From Thalassotalea nanhaiensis (lineage in GTDB: Bacteria; Pseudomonadota; Gammaproteobacteria; Enterobacterales; Alteromonadaceae): 64,000 bases of DNA. The DNA lies in the NCBI RefSeq assembly GCF_031583575.1, contig NZ_CP134146.1:3596001-3660000 (forward strand), in the 5' to 3' direction. The position numbers were made by a program, and so were the translations under genes. Positions 35,608-45,416 of the stretch are shown piece after piece (the stretch's first letter is position 1; each line of letters starts with the position of its first letter). The notes beneath the pieces are model-generated. The model made no database searches and was not told the origin of the DNA. It saw only the letters and a program-made list of their open reading frames with translations.

Positions 35608-37758
35608 TTACCTGAGCGCCATAAAGTAATCAAAGTCTACTCTACTTTTTGCCTTTTGAGACAACGACAATCCCAATTCAACTAATTGTTGGTTTTGTGC
35701 GTAAACATTAACCATCTCTCTTAATAATTTAATTGCTTTTACCGTATCGCCACTCCCATCTATAGCAAGAGCATAAATATAGGCATACTGCTGTTCTTGA
35801 GGTGATAACGTCATTGATTTTTTAAACAATGACGTTGCTTTGTCTAGTTGTTTTTGTCGGACAAAATGTAAGCCATAACCATAATGTAATACCGCCGAGG
35901 TAGGAATATTTTTTAATGCCTTGTTGTAAACGGCAACGACTTGGTTTGTTTTCCCTTGAGTTCGGTATAATTCGGCCAAATTTGAATAAGCAGAATCGAA
36001 ATAAGGATCGACCGAAATTGCTTTCAAATAAGCTTTTTCAGTGGCAACTATGTCTTCTTTGACCATAGATAACATGCCTTGGTTTAAATGACCTTCACCA
36101 CGCCAGCTACTTTGCTCATTAGAAAAGATAAGCTCATTTAAGGCTTTTTTAAAGCTCGCTTTGTCGCTGTCTGGAATATACACATCCATCAGCGAGCGAG
36201 CTGCTGCAACACGAACTGCTGCTAGCTCATCATTAAGTAATGGGCTTAATAACTCTGCTCTAAAGCCTGGATTTATCAATGAGGCGGTGCCTGCGGCAGC
36301 AAGACGAAGTAAGTCTTCGTCATGTTCAACAAATGGTTTGAGCAATTGATGGCTTAACTGCTCAGTACTGAACCCTAGCATCTGCAATGCCGTTGCTCTG
36401 CTGATGACATCAATGCCTTCATCGTTAACAATTGCAAGGTGCTGCTCTAGGGTAATGGATTGGCCTTGCTGTAAACGCCAAAAATCTTTTCTAGTTTTAC
36501 TGTCGACTCTTGGTTTAACTTTCCAAGACTTAAGTAAGTTAACTGCCCATTTATTATCTTGGCTTTCATGACATGTGGTACAAGCATTAGGACTGGCGAA
36601 TTTTTCTGATAAGTCTGGACGAGGAATTTTAAAACTGTGATCGCGTCTATCATCTACACCCATGTAAGTATTTTCGGGCATATGACAACTTACACATTGT
36701 GCGCCATCACTGCCTTGTTCATGGTGGTGATGTTCAGGTTTATCAAACACTTCGCTGGCATGACATTGCAAACATAAACCATTATCTGGAATTTTAATTT
36801 TCATGGTGTGTTGATCATGACAATCAATACAGTTTACGCCGTTAGCATACATTTTACTTTGTAAAAATGAGCCATAAACATACACTTCTTCTTTAATTTG
36901 ACCATCTACATGATACATAGGAGCTTGTAATAATTGTGGCGCAAATTGATCGAGGAACTTCTTACTTGGGTCAATACCGTCAGTTAATGGTGCACGTAAC
37001 GCATGACAAGAGAAACATTGATCCATAAAACTGTTATCACGTTTTTCACCAACCCAATGAGCGGTGCTTTCGCCTGCAGTTCTCTGCCATCCCCCTTGTG
37101 CTATTTTAGTCGGTTTCTTCTTGTTTTCATGGCCATTCATATTTGCATGACATGATACACAGCCAACATTAATACCGGTAAAGGTTGAATCAAATTTGTT
37201 GTTATCAATGTCATAGTTTCGTTTCAAGCCATCTGAATGGCAATCGGCACACATACCGTTCCAATTTTGCAGCGGTTGACGCCAATGCAGCCTATCTTCG
37301 GGCTTTATTTCTTCATTTTGATAGTTATGATACCAACGTTGCCCTCCCTCTTCTTTAGAGCGAGCATCCCAAGCAAAAGGTAAAACTTGAAAACGTCCTG
37401 GTTCAGTTTCGACTAAATATTGTTGCAACGGATAGTGTCCAAACGTATAAGTGATTGGTAATGTTTGAACTTTTTTATCGTAGGATATATCGACAAAGTA
37501 TTTGTCTTGTTGCTGATAAAAATAAGCTTTTTGACCATAATGCTCTGCCGTTTGTTTATCAAAGTTTCCTACTACGCTTTGTTTATCTGCAATAGCCATA
37601 GATTTGGCATGATCTGATTTTTGCCACTGAGTTGTTTGTTCTTGATGGCAGTCGATACAAGCTTGGTTCTCATCTGCGGTTACACTGGATGAAAGCAAAA
37701 AGCCGACGGTTGCGAGAATGACAAAAGAAAGTTTATTTAAAGAATTAAAAAAATACAC
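35608..37758 (-). CDS. Octaheme c-type cytochrome with HEAT/TPR C-terminus
   Basis: 716 aa, GTG start, signal peptide ending SSSVTA. Eight CxxCH heme sites appear in order: CIDCH, CADCH, CVSCH, CFSCH, CIDCH, CLQCH, CVSCH and CTTCH (residues about 34-400). The C-terminal 300 residues are helical repeats: HEAT-like (ISRATALQMLGFS ... LLRLAAAGTASLI) then TPR (AYLKAISVDPYFDSAYSNLAELYRTQGK). Family members are periplasmic electron carriers or reductases; no catalytic heme motif with altered spacing (such as CxxCK) is seen. The gene is followed by a lytic transglycosylase on the other strand and preceded by DUF1501/DUF1800 genes. Confidence 0.88.
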   Translation of the reverse strand: MYFFNSLNKLSFVILATVGFLLSSSVTADENQACIDCHQEQTTQWQKSDHAKSMAIADKQSVVGNFDKQTAEHYGQKAYFYQQQDKYFVDISYDKKVQTLPITYTFGHYPLQQYLVETEPGRFQVLPFAWDARSKEEGGQRWYHNYQNEEIKPEDRLHWRQPLQNWNGMCADCHSDGLKRNYDIDNNKFDSTFTGINVGCVSCHANMNGHENKKKPTKIAQGGWQRTAGESTAHWVGEKRDNSFMDQCFSCHALRAPLTDGIDPSKKFLDQFAPQLLQAPMYHVDGQIKEEVYVYGSFLQSKMYANGVNCIDCHDQHTMKIKIPDNGLCLQCHASEVFDKPEHHHHEQGSDGAQCVSCHMPENTYMGVDDRRDHSFKIPRPDLSEKFASPNACTTCHESQDNKWAVNLLKSWKVKPRVDSKTRKDFWRLQQGQSITLEQHLAIVNDEGIDVISRATALQMLGFSTEQLSHQLLKPFVEHDEDLLRLAAAGTASLINPGFRAELLSPLLNDELAAVRVAAARSLMDVYIPDSDKASFKKALNELIFSNEQSSWRGEGHLNQGMLSMVKEDIVATEKAYLKAISVDPYFDSAYSNLAELYRTQGKTNQVVAVYNKALKNIPTSAVLHYGYGLHFVRQKQLDKATSLFKKSMTLSPQEQQYAYIYALAIDGSGDTVKAIKLLREMVNVYAQNQQLVELGLSLSQKAKSRVDFDYFMALR

Positions 37759-37922
37759 GAAAAAGCCTATCTGTTGTTTTTATTATGATAAGTGAATTGG
37801 AAACGATAGCCATGCTACCTCAAAATTCACAATTCAGCGAGAATTTTGAGTTCGCATAGGTTTACAAGAACTGGCAAAAGGTATTATCCCCTTAAAATTA
37901 ATGTTCAAGAGCTGAACTCTTG

Positions 37923-39068
37923 CTAACGAATAAGTTGTGTTGTGTACGCCGGGTTATCTGGAAATACATTTGCAATATTCTTAGGCTCTAATTGCCAATG
38001 TTGCTGCAATACCGCGCCAATCCAAGAAAAGGTGCTAGTTGTAGGCATCAAATCACGGCCTTTAAATAATTGTTCAGGAGCCAACCCCGGCCATTTACCT
38101 AATACTTTGCCGCCTTGCACTGCTCCGCCAGCAATAAACATTGCACTACCAGTACCATGATCAGTACCACCAGTACCATTCTCTTTAGCTGTACGACCAA
38201 ATTCAGTTGCGACCATTACCACTGTATCTTGCCAATATTCACCCAACTCTGCTTGTATCGCTGCAATGCCTTGATCCAACTCGTTAAGTTGACGGTTTAA
38301 TCTAAAGCTTTGGTTATTGTGGGTGTCCCAACCACCAACTTCCAGCATGGCACAATCAATACCATTATCATTTGCCATTAACTTGCCACAAGATTTCGCA
38401 AGATCTACAAATTTTCCCTTACGTTTTGTATTAGTGCTGCCAGCCATTTGTTGAGTATTTAAGCCTTCTTGTAAACGAGAAAACAACAATTCATCACCTT
38501 GGTATAAATCCATCAGTGCTTCATATATATTTTCATCCGCATCTTTTAATCTCGCAGGATACCAAGTACTAACTTTTTCGCTGTCCCTCATGCTAATAGG
38601 TACAGAATTAGCGACCGCTAAAGCTTTGGTGTCATTGTTAATTTCGTTTAATGCTCGTCCCAACCAACCAGTATCATGATCCATGCTTGGTAAACCGCTC
38701 TCTAAATAATCTTGGCCGTCAAAATGGGATCGTTGAGGATAACCAGAGCCAACGGCAACAATCGGTAGAAGTTGTTTATTTTCATATAAACCATGCATAT
38801 GCTTTAACGCTGGATGCAGAGCAAAGTCAGCTGACAAAGGTAATATATCATTAGCAATTGTTGATGCTAATTTAGGCCTTAAGCTTGGATAGCTTTTATC
38901 AGTAATAGGAATTATTGTATGCAATGAGTCCATTGCTCCGCGCAAGATAACCCAAACCACTTTTTTCGGCTTACTTGTTAGCTTATTTACAGCTGCCAAT
39001 GTTGGAGTTTGCATTAAAACTAGGGATGCTGAGGCTCCTAGTGTTTTAATAAATTGACGTCTTTTCAT
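37923..39068 (-). CDS. DUF1501 protein, Tat-exported
   Basis: 381 aa. The N-terminus MKRRQFIKTLGASASLVLMQ is a twin-arginine signal. The alkaline-phosphatase-like DUF1501 fold shows VVWVILRGAMDSLHTIIP, VAVGSGYPQRSHFDGQDYLESG, MLEVGGWDTHNNQ and VVMVATEFGRTAKENGTGGTDHGTGSAMFIAGG, including the metal-site type Asp/His residues. It is the usual partner of DUF1800 and lies 13 nt downstream of that gene. Tat export suggests a cofactor or metal loaded before secretion. The substrate is unknown. Confidence 0.92.
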   Translation of the reverse strand: MKRRQFIKTLGASASLVLMQTPTLAAVNKLTSKPKKVVWVILRGAMDSLHTIIPITDKSYPSLRPKLASTIANDILPLSADFALHPALKHMHGLYENKQLLPIVAVGSGYPQRSHFDGQDYLESGLPSMDHDTGWLGRALNEINNDTKALAVANSVPISMRDSEKVSTWYPARLKDADENIYEALMDLYQGDELLFSRLQEGLNTQQMAGSTNTKRKGKFVDLAKSCGKLMANDNGIDCAMLEVGGWDTHNNQSFRLNRQLNELDQGIAAIQAELGEYWQDTVVMVATEFGRTAKENGTGGTDHGTGSAMFIAGGAVQGGKVLGKWPGLAPEQLFKGRDLMPTTSTFSWIGAVLQQHWQLEPKNIANVFPDNPAYTTQLIR

Positions 39069-39081
39069 AATTATTTCTCCA

Positions 39082-40458
39082 CTATCTCCGCAAAAATTCT
39101 GGACTCATTAGCAACATCACTAACGCTTGTTTTCTGCTTTCCGCTCGAACAACGGCTTTATAGGTGTTGCTTGAGGATGATAGTGCTAAGGTATTATTCA
39201 TAACAGTCTCAGCGTTCGCTTTAACTTTATTTGCTAATAGCGTTGTCCAGTCAATTTTCGACATTAAGGCATTGCCACCATTCCAATCTTGCTGTTCATC
39301 ACTGTAGCCAGCGGGAGAGCCTGCTTGAAAAGGTTGCTGACCAAATGTGTTTAATGTAAAAAATAACTGTTGAAAATTAACTGTTTTGACGTTTAATGCA
39401 CGAAATGATGATTGCAAAAATTCTCTTGGGGTTTTAAATTTTACTTGCTCTGCTGACCATGCTTGTTCAGAGTAAATTAGCGCAAGCATTACCTCTTTTA
39501 TATTTCCGCCAGTTTTTTGCCAGCGTTTGACTAAGGTTTCTACTAGCTGAGGATTAGGCTTATCACTGATAAAATGCTTCACCAGTTTGCTACAGACATA
39601 TTTTGCAGTGTTCGGGTGATTGGCTAAATCTTTCAACATGGCTTCACCTTGTTTAATGCCCTTTTGTTTATATTTTTTTCCTAATAAAACTCTCGCGCCA
39701 GGCTCTTTCCCCCAATCTCTATACTTAAAGCCAACGGCGTCATCTCTAGATACATTGGCTACACTCCAACCGGTTATTCCTTTGGCAAGTTCAATAACAT
39801 CTTCTTGCTTATAACCGCCATTAACACCTAAAGTGTGCAGTTCAAGAATTTCACGAGCTAGGTTCTCATTAAGGCCAACGCCTCTTTTCATTTTATTAGA
39901 CTTTGTTGCTAATTTTGAATTCGGTCCAAATGAACGTTCATTATTTAAATAAATTAACATCGCCGGATGTTTACTTACTGCCAATAACATATCTTCAAAG
40001 CGATTGAATAAGTTGTCAGCAATAGCCTCTCTTTCGAGCGTTGCAGCTATCGCAGTCATTACCGCTCCGTTTGCTGTAACACTAAAATGGTTTGAGAAAA
40101 AATCGAGTAGACGCCAAGCGACACTGTTGTCACTATTGATACTTTGTACAAACGAATCTGTTGCAACTTTTCGGTAACTGGATTGAATAAACCTCTGTCT
40201 GGTTTTATTGGCTTTTTTATCTTCCTCTTCACTGACTTTGTTGTTTTTATTCTGTTTTCTTATTGCTTGATATTCACTAAGCTTTTGCAACAATTCATTT
40301 GAAGAAGGTAATTCTTGATTAAAAGTTACTGGGGTTAACTGTTTCGACAACCATTTTTTAGGATCTTTTTCAGCTTGAATGATTTCACCTGGCTTGGCTC
40401 CTAGACCAAAACGATTAGTCGCTATAGTGGCTGCCACTTTCGATGCTACTGTACCCAT
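39082..40458 (-). CDS. DUF1800 family protein
   Basis: 458 aa. DUF1800 landmarks: AATIATNRFGLGAKPGE at the start, FFSNHFSVTANG, AMLIYLNNERSFGPN, NENLAREILELHTLGVNGGYKQEDVIELAKGITGW, and VKHFISDKP. These proteins almost always pair with DUF1501, as here. No signal peptide is obvious from the chosen ATG. The function is unknown; a periplasmic or polymer-related process has been suggested only by neighbourhood. Confidence 0.92.
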   Translation of the reverse strand: MGTVASKVAATIATNRFGLGAKPGEIIQAEKDPKKWLSKQLTPVTFNQELPSSNELLQKLSEYQAIRKQNKNNKVSEEEDKKANKTRQRFIQSSYRKVATDSFVQSINSDNSVAWRLLDFFSNHFSVTANGAVMTAIAATLEREAIADNLFNRFEDMLLAVSKHPAMLIYLNNERSFGPNSKLATKSNKMKRGVGLNENLAREILELHTLGVNGGYKQEDVIELAKGITGWSVANVSRDDAVGFKYRDWGKEPGARVLLGKKYKQKGIKQGEAMLKDLANHPNTAKYVCSKLVKHFISDKPNPQLVETLVKRWQKTGGNIKEVMLALIYSEQAWSAEQVKFKTPREFLQSSFRALNVKTVNFQQLFFTLNTFGQQPFQAGSPAGYSDEQQDWNGGNALMSKIDWTTLLANKVKANAETVMNNTLALSSSSNTYKAVVRAESRKQALVMLLMSPEFLRR

Positions 40459-40611
40459 AGTTCCCTACCATTACTTTATGTTACCCCTAACATAACAAGT
40501 TATTTACATACATCTATTTGTTTTACATAACTTTACACTAAAGCACGTTTTAACAATTTCTATAATATCGTAAGCTTAGATTATTATTTAACCATTTTAT
40601 GAGGCACACAG

Positions 40612-41064
40612 ATGTTTTTAAAATCACTTTCCAGCGCCATTGCATTGCTATTGTTATTAACTGCTTGTGCCAGCACAGAGCAATCACAAAAAGATAAACC
40701 TGTAGATCCCAGACAAGGCGAAGCAGTAAATCAAATATGTTTTACTGGTAATATGGACGGTTGGAGCCCACTTGAAGGCGATAATAAAGCGTTGATTGTT
40801 TTTGATCGAAGAGATGACGCTTATAAACTCGACTTAGTTGGTACTTGTGATCCGCAATGGGCAATGATGCGAATTGCTACCGTCAGTCGTGGTGCCTCTA
40901 ACTGTTTATCAAGAGGTGATAAAATCTTCACCGATGCAGGTATGTCACGCCACGACAGTTGTACTATTATGAAAATTTATAAATGGCATCCTGAAAACGT
41001 AACAGATGAAAAAAAACCGAGCGAAACCGAAAAGCCAGCAGAGCAAGATAGTACTGAAAATTAA
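40612..41064 (+). CDS. DUF6491 family lipoprotein
   Basis: 150 aa with a lipobox (LLTAC, Cys19). The mature part has CFTGNMDGWSPLEGDNKALIVFDRRDDAYKLDLVGTCDP, NCLSRGDKIFTDAG and CTIMKIYKW. Four Cys in the mature domain could form two disulfides. The C-terminal 25 residues are a Glu/Lys/Thr-rich tail. An outer-membrane or periplasmic lipoprotein of unknown function. ATG with GAGGCAC upstream. Confidence 0.75.
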   Translation: MFLKSLSSAIALLLLLTACASTEQSQKDKPVDPRQGEAVNQICFTGNMDGWSPLEGDNKALIVFDRRDDAYKLDLVGTCDPQWAMMRIATVSRGASNCLSRGDKIFTDAGMSRHDSCTIMKIYKWHPENVTDEKKPSETEKPAEQDSTEN

Positions 41065-41100
41065 CTTACTGCTTATATTCCCCCACTTATAAATCTAAAT

Positions 41101-41144
41101 GTTATTCAAAGTTTGTGAAGCAAATAATACAAATTTTGAATAAC
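41101..41144. repeat. Long inverted repeat before the sodium transporter
   Basis: GTTATTCAAAGTTTGT and ACAAATTTTGAATAAC match at 15 of 16 positions around a 12-nt loop. No T-run follows. It lies 140 nt before the transporter start and 37 nt after the lipoprotein gene. A terminator or regulatory hairpin. Confidence 0.5.
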
Positions 41145-41283
41145 ATTCCTAACTTCGTACAAGACATAGCCTATAATCCTTGGTAGCATCAGAGCATGAT
41201 TATTTTCTTAAATTGAAAATAATGCTTTAAATTTCTATCATAATAATTAAAAAAACTAATAAAGTTTTACACAGGATTTATAT

Positions 41284-42705
41284 ATGACTGCATCACGCGA
41301 GCATTTCAGCTCTAAACTTGGTTTTATACTAGCCGCAGCGGGCTCCGCTGTTGGTATCGGTAATATCGTTGGCTTTCCAGTAAATGCAGCTAAAAATGGT
41401 GGCGGAGCATTTTTATTGATGTACGCTATTTTTGTTATTGCCATTTGTTTACCGGTTATGATGGCAGAAATGTCTGTTGGCCGTAAAACTGCTAAAAATC
41501 CTGTAGGTGCTTATGGCGCTTTGGCGGGTGAGAACTCAAAATGGCGTTTAGCTGGTTTGTTAGGCATTATCACTCCATTTATGATTGCTGTATTTTATAC
41601 CGTGTTAACCATTTGGATTCTTATATATTTGGTATTAACACTAGGTGGTCAATTAGATTATTTAGCAAGCGCCGATGGTTTTGGTGAAATTATTAATAGC
41701 CCATGGTTATTTATTTCTATGGTCGGTGTCGGTGGACTCGTTGCCTTCATCTTAAAAGCTGGTGTAAAAGATGGTATTGAACGCGCGGCGAAAATAATGA
41801 TGCCAGCATTATTTGTGATGTTAGTACTACTGGTTATTTTTGTTTTAACCTTAGATAACGCTATGGCCGGCGTACAATTTTATGTTATTCCTGATCTAGA
41901 TAAAATCACTCCATCGGTGATCAGCGGCGCTATGTCACAGGCATTCTTCTCATTATCGCTTGGTATGGGTATTTTAGTTACATATGGTTCTTATATTTCA
42001 AGAAAAACCGATATCGCCGGCTCTGCCAAATTAGTTGCTATTTGTGATACATCAGTTGCGTTTATTGCCGGCTTAATGGTTCTGCCTGCAATATTTGCTC
42101 TTAACCCAGAGGTGAACCCTGATGAATTAAGCTCTAGTTCTGTATCAATGATTTTTGTTTACTTACCTAAAATATTTTTAGCTCTGCAAGCAACTACAGG
42201 TTACTTTATCGCAAGCGCCATCGCGGCAGTATTCTTCTTATTAGTATTTTTTGCGGCGATTACTTCTTTAGTATCAATTATTGAAGTACCAGTTTCATAT
42301 TTAATCGATGAAAAATGTAAAACCAGAAAACAAGCGTTAAGCGCAATATTCTTATGGGGTGGCTTAATTGCAGCATTGGCAACATTATCATTTGGTATGG
42401 TAGATGCGTTAACAAACTTAACTAACTACGGCAGTGGTAATAAGGGCCTATTTGATGTTATTTACGATATGTTCTACGACACTATATTGCCGCTAAATGG
42501 TTTATTAATTTGTTTATTTGTAAGTTACCGTTGGAAAAAACATAATTTGAATGAAGAGTTAAGCCAAGGCAATGAAGGCTTTGCTAATACCTTTTTAGCG
42601 AAGTATGTCGACTTCTCTTTAGGAACATTTATTCCGTTTATTCTTGCTGCAATATTTATAAATACTGTTGCAAAAATCTACTTTGGTTATGACGTATTTA
42701 GTTAA
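41284..42705 (+). CDS. Sodium-dependent transporter, NSS/SNF family
   Basis: 473 aa with about 11-12 helices. The signature helix 1 is KLGFILAAAGSAVGIGNIVGFPVNAAKNGGGAFLLMY, with the unwound GIGN segment that binds Na+ and substrate. QAFFSLSLGMGILVTYGSYIS (helix 6) is typical too. It imports an amino acid or similar amine with Na+ across the inner membrane; the substrate is not predictable from this. ATG with an upstream CAGGA. It ends in a strong terminator. Confidence 0.95.
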   Translation: MTASREHFSSKLGFILAAAGSAVGIGNIVGFPVNAAKNGGGAFLLMYAIFVIAICLPVMMAEMSVGRKTAKNPVGAYGALAGENSKWRLAGLLGIITPFMIAVFYTVLTIWILIYLVLTLGGQLDYLASADGFGEIINSPWLFISMVGVGGLVAFILKAGVKDGIERAAKIMMPALFVMLVLLVIFVLTLDNAMAGVQFYVIPDLDKITPSVISGAMSQAFFSLSLGMGILVTYGSYISRKTDIAGSAKLVAICDTSVAFIAGLMVLPAIFALNPEVNPDELSSSSVSMIFVYLPKIFLALQATTGYFIASAIAAVFFLLVFFAAITSLVSIIEVPVSYLIDEKCKTRKQALSAIFLWGGLIAALATLSFGMVDALTNLTNYGSGNKGLFDVIYDMFYDTILPLNGLLICLFVSYRWKKHNLNEELSQGNEGFANTFLAKYVDFSLGTFIPFILAAIFINTVAKIYFGYDVFS

Positions 42706-42728
42706 ATAAAGCCTTATATAAAATCTTC

Positions 42729-42760
42729 AATAAACCCAGCTTTTGCTGGGTTTATTATTT
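42729..42760 (+). terminator. Rho-independent terminator of the sodium transporter gene
   Basis: A 12-bp stem AATAAACCCAGC/GCTGGGTTTATT with a TTTT loop is followed by a T-rich tail. Confidence 0.85.
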
Positions 42761-42863
42761 CAGGAATGGAATTATTTAAAATGGTCAAAGTTCTGTTATT
42801 TATTTCAGATGATATTTAGTCTAAACTCCGCCCTATTATACAATTCTATGATTTCTAACCGCC

Positions 42864-43772
42864 ATGATTGAACATATTAACTTTTCAGCAGTAGACCCTA
42901 TTGAATGTCAGCGTTTATTCCATGGTCGGGGTCATGCCTTTCAAGGCTTTAAACATGTTAATGTTGACTGGTTACCTCCCGTTGCTCTGATCACTCTTTA
43001 CCAAGAAGAAAGCGATGAATGGCTACAAGATAAAGCCCAGCAACTTTTTGAAAATATCAAGGAATGCACTTCGGTAATGGTGCAGTTTAGATGCAGACAC
43101 AAGGGCCCTTATCAATTGTTATTAGGTGAGGAAAAATCACACCTGACAGTAGTTGAACACGGTTTAAAGTATCAATTGCAACTTGGCAACGCCCAAAATA
43201 ATGGCTTGTTTTTAGACATGAGTAATGGTCGTAAATGGGTGAAGGAGAACAGCCAAAATAAAACGGTATTGAATCTGTTTGCCTACACCTGTGCCTTTTC
43301 TGTTGCGGCTATTGCAGGCGGGGCGAGTAAAGTTGTTAACGTAGATATAAGTAAAGCGCCGTTAGCAAAAGGCAGAGACAATCATAGAGCAAATAAACAA
43401 GAGCTAGGTAATGTTAAGTTTGAAGGTGTTGATATTTTTAAATCTTATGGCCGTTTAAAAAAGCATGGTCCTTACGATTTACTTATTTCAGATCCACCTT
43501 CTTTCCAAAAAGGTAGTGTAGATATCAAGCGCGATTACCCGAAAATTATACGTCGCTTACCACAGTTAATGAACGACCAAGGCTTAGTAATGCTGTGTTT
43601 AAATTCACCCGATTTAAGTGAACAGTTCATCCATGACATGATAGAAACTGAATGCCCACAATGCGAGTTCATTGAAAATATATTACCACCAGAAGTATTT
43701 AAAGAAGCAATGCCAGGCAAAGGCTTAAAAGTGCTTATATTTAAATACCACGCTAACAAGCCAGCCAATTAA
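42864..43772 (+). CDS. SAM-dependent methyltransferase, RlmI/RlmK-like
   Basis: 302 aa. A beta-rich N-terminal part ends in FLDMSNGRKWVKENS. The Rossmann methyltransferase follows: VLNLFAYTCAFSVAAIAGGASKVVNVDISKAPLAKGRDNHRAN, then YDLLISDPPSFQKGSVDIKRDYPKIIRR, with the DPPSFQ motif of rRNA cytosine-C5 enzymes such as RlmI. No PUA domain or second catalytic Cys region is obvious, so it is a shorter relative. It probably methylates RNA. Convergent with the LysE gene, 10 nt apart. Confidence 0.85.
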   Translation: MIEHINFSAVDPIECQRLFHGRGHAFQGFKHVNVDWLPPVALITLYQEESDEWLQDKAQQLFENIKECTSVMVQFRCRHKGPYQLLLGEEKSHLTVVEHGLKYQLQLGNAQNNGLFLDMSNGRKWVKENSQNKTVLNLFAYTCAFSVAAIAGGASKVVNVDISKAPLAKGRDNHRANKQELGNVKFEGVDIFKSYGRLKKHGPYDLLISDPPSFQKGSVDIKRDYPKIIRRLPQLMNDQGLVMLCLNSPDLSEQFIHDMIETECPQCEFIENILPPEVFKEAMPGKGLKVLIFKYHANKPAN

Positions 43773-43782
43773 TCACGCATAA

Positions 43783-44394
43783 CTAAACAACAACCCTAAC
43801 AGCCAACAAGATAAGAACCACACCGGTTACCTTGTCGATAATGTTGGTTTTGGATTTTAAGCGTTGTAATACTGGTCCTCTAGATAAGCCAAAAGCTACA
43901 AGACAATACCAAATGGTATCAATACCACCAACGGTTAGAACCATCACCAGTTGCTGTACAAAACTAGCGTTTGCATCAATAAATTGACTGAATAACGCCA
44001 AAAAAAACATTGCAATTTTCGGGTTTAAAAATGCAATTAAAAAGCCGTCACGCCATCCATTTATATTCTCTGTGGTGGTGGCTTCTCCAGAAGTTAGTTC
44101 TATGTTGCTGGCTTTACTTGTTAAAGCTTTATAAGCTAGAAACAGTAAAAATGCCGCACCGCTATATTGAACAACCTGAAAAATTACAGGCGATTGGACA
44201 ATAACTACCCCTATTCCGGTGAGTACAACTGCAGCGTAAAGACCAATTGCTAAGCCATGACTAATTGCTGTTGCCAAACCAGAGCGCGGTCCACCTAGTA
44301 TAGTATTGCGTACAACTAACGCTAATGATGGTCCTGGAGACATAGCCCCTAACACGCAAATTAAAACTAAAGATAACCACAATTCTAAGACCAT
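43783..44394 (-). CDS. LysE/RhtB family amino-acid exporter
   Basis: 203 aa, about six helices. The N-terminal motif GAMSPGPSLALVVRNTILGGPRSGLATAISHGLAIG and NPKIAMFFLALFSQF are standard in LysE/RhtB. It exports amino acids or homoserine lactones. ATG start on the minus strand, single-gene unit. Confidence 0.92.
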   Translation of the reverse strand: MVLELWLSLVLICVLGAMSPGPSLALVVRNTILGGPRSGLATAISHGLAIGLYAAVVLTGIGVVIVQSPVIFQVVQYSGAAFLLFLAYKALTSKASNIELTSGEATTTENINGWRDGFLIAFLNPKIAMFFLALFSQFIDANASFVQQLVMVLTVGGIDTIWYCLVAFGLSRGPVLQRLKSKTNIIDKVTGVVLILLAVRVVV

Positions 44395-44449
44395 TTAACG
44401 AATAGCTCATTATAAGAAAAAACCTATCTAACCATATTTTGATGAATAC

Positions 44450-45322
44450 TCATAATGTTTTTCTTACTCGTAAAAATGACGCAAACCTAGGCTTTCCTTT
44501 ACTGGTTAATCCCCAGTACTTATAAGTAATTATCGATCCAAGTGGCGGCGGCATTGCTCTTTCTTTATCACTGAAACCGCTGCCAACTTTAAATATGATG
44601 CCATTTTGTTTACGTACAATAAGCGCCCCTAAAAGGCCTTGGTACTTTCCTTTGCCAATAGTATGCCCTATCACTTGCGCTTCGCTATCTTGGTAGGTTT
44701 TAAGCTTTAATAAATTATTCGTTTTACCAATATGATAATGAGCAGTTTCTCGATGCAGCATCAGCCCTTCACCACCAAGTTTAATAACCTTGTTAAGCAA
44801 TTCAAATAGCTTAGCATCAGTTGATATTTTTATTTGCTGGATCATCTGTAGATATCGAGAATTACTTTTAGTAATAAGTTGCCTCATGTTCGCAACTCGG
44901 TGTGCAAAAACTCCTTGTTGCTCTGGCAAGTCAAAAATCATAAACCTCACTTTTTGCCAGCCAACATGGGGCTGTTCACGTGAAACCACACTTAATACTT
45001 CAGAAAATTTCCCCCTACCAATCCAAAGTTCACCATCTAAGCTGATAGGAGGAAAATCTTTTGTAAACCACTTTGGCGCAGCAAAGGCATTGCCATTTCT
45101 TGACATCAACTTTGTGCCATCCCAAAAACCGCGAACACCATCAAGCTTTTCACTCACGTAAAATTCATTAATGTTGATATTGCTATCTTTGGAGTAAGTT
45201 TTGCCGTGCTGTAGAGCAAGAGTTTGCGTTATTTTATTGGGCTCAAGCAACGGTTCGCCAGCATGTACTTGATTAAAAAGAAGAGTAAGAAATAAAGTAG
45301 CGGTAATAAATAAAGCTTTCAT
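44450..45322 (-). CDS. Exported ATP-dependent DNA ligase (minimal Lig type)
   Basis: 290 aa from the ATG at 45322, with AAGGA 7-10 nt upstream and a signal peptide (MKALFITATLFLTLLFNQVHA); a longer frame from 45424 is unlikely. The adenylated Lys is in SEKLDGVRGFWDG. Further motifs are LDGELWIGRGKF (III), FMIFDL (IIIa), GGEGLMLHRE (IV) and LLKLKTYQDSEAQVIGH (V). A short OB-fold ends the protein. Homologues in Haemophilus and Vibrio are small ligases with a leader. It seals DNA nicks using ATP; export to the periplasm is an odd feature and suggests work on incoming DNA. Confidence 0.9.
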   Translation of the reverse strand: MKALFITATLFLTLLFNQVHAGEPLLEPNKITQTLALQHGKTYSKDSNININEFYVSEKLDGVRGFWDGTKLMSRNGNAFAAPKWFTKDFPPISLDGELWIGRGKFSEVLSVVSREQPHVGWQKVRFMIFDLPEQQGVFAHRVANMRQLITKSNSRYLQMIQQIKISTDAKLFELLNKVIKLGGEGLMLHRETAHYHIGKTNNLLKLKTYQDSEAQVIGHTIGKGKYQGLLGALIVRKQNGIIFKVGSGFSDKERAMPPPLGSIITYKYWGLTSKGKPRFASFLRVRKTL

Positions 45323-45344
45323 AGAAAATCCTTTTTCTAGTTTA

Positions 45345-45359
45345 TGTCCATTTTGGACA
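45345..45359. promoter_or_regulatory. Palindrome TGTCCA-TTT-TGGACA in a divergent intergenic region
   Basis: Perfect 6+6 inverted repeat 23 nt before the ligase start and 58 nt before the small secreted protein start on the other strand. It could be a repressor site serving both genes. Confidence 0.4.
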
Positions 45360-45416
45360 AAGTATAGTGCGTTTTTTGAACTATAGTAATCTATGAATAA
45401 AACAAGGAGTGTTTTT

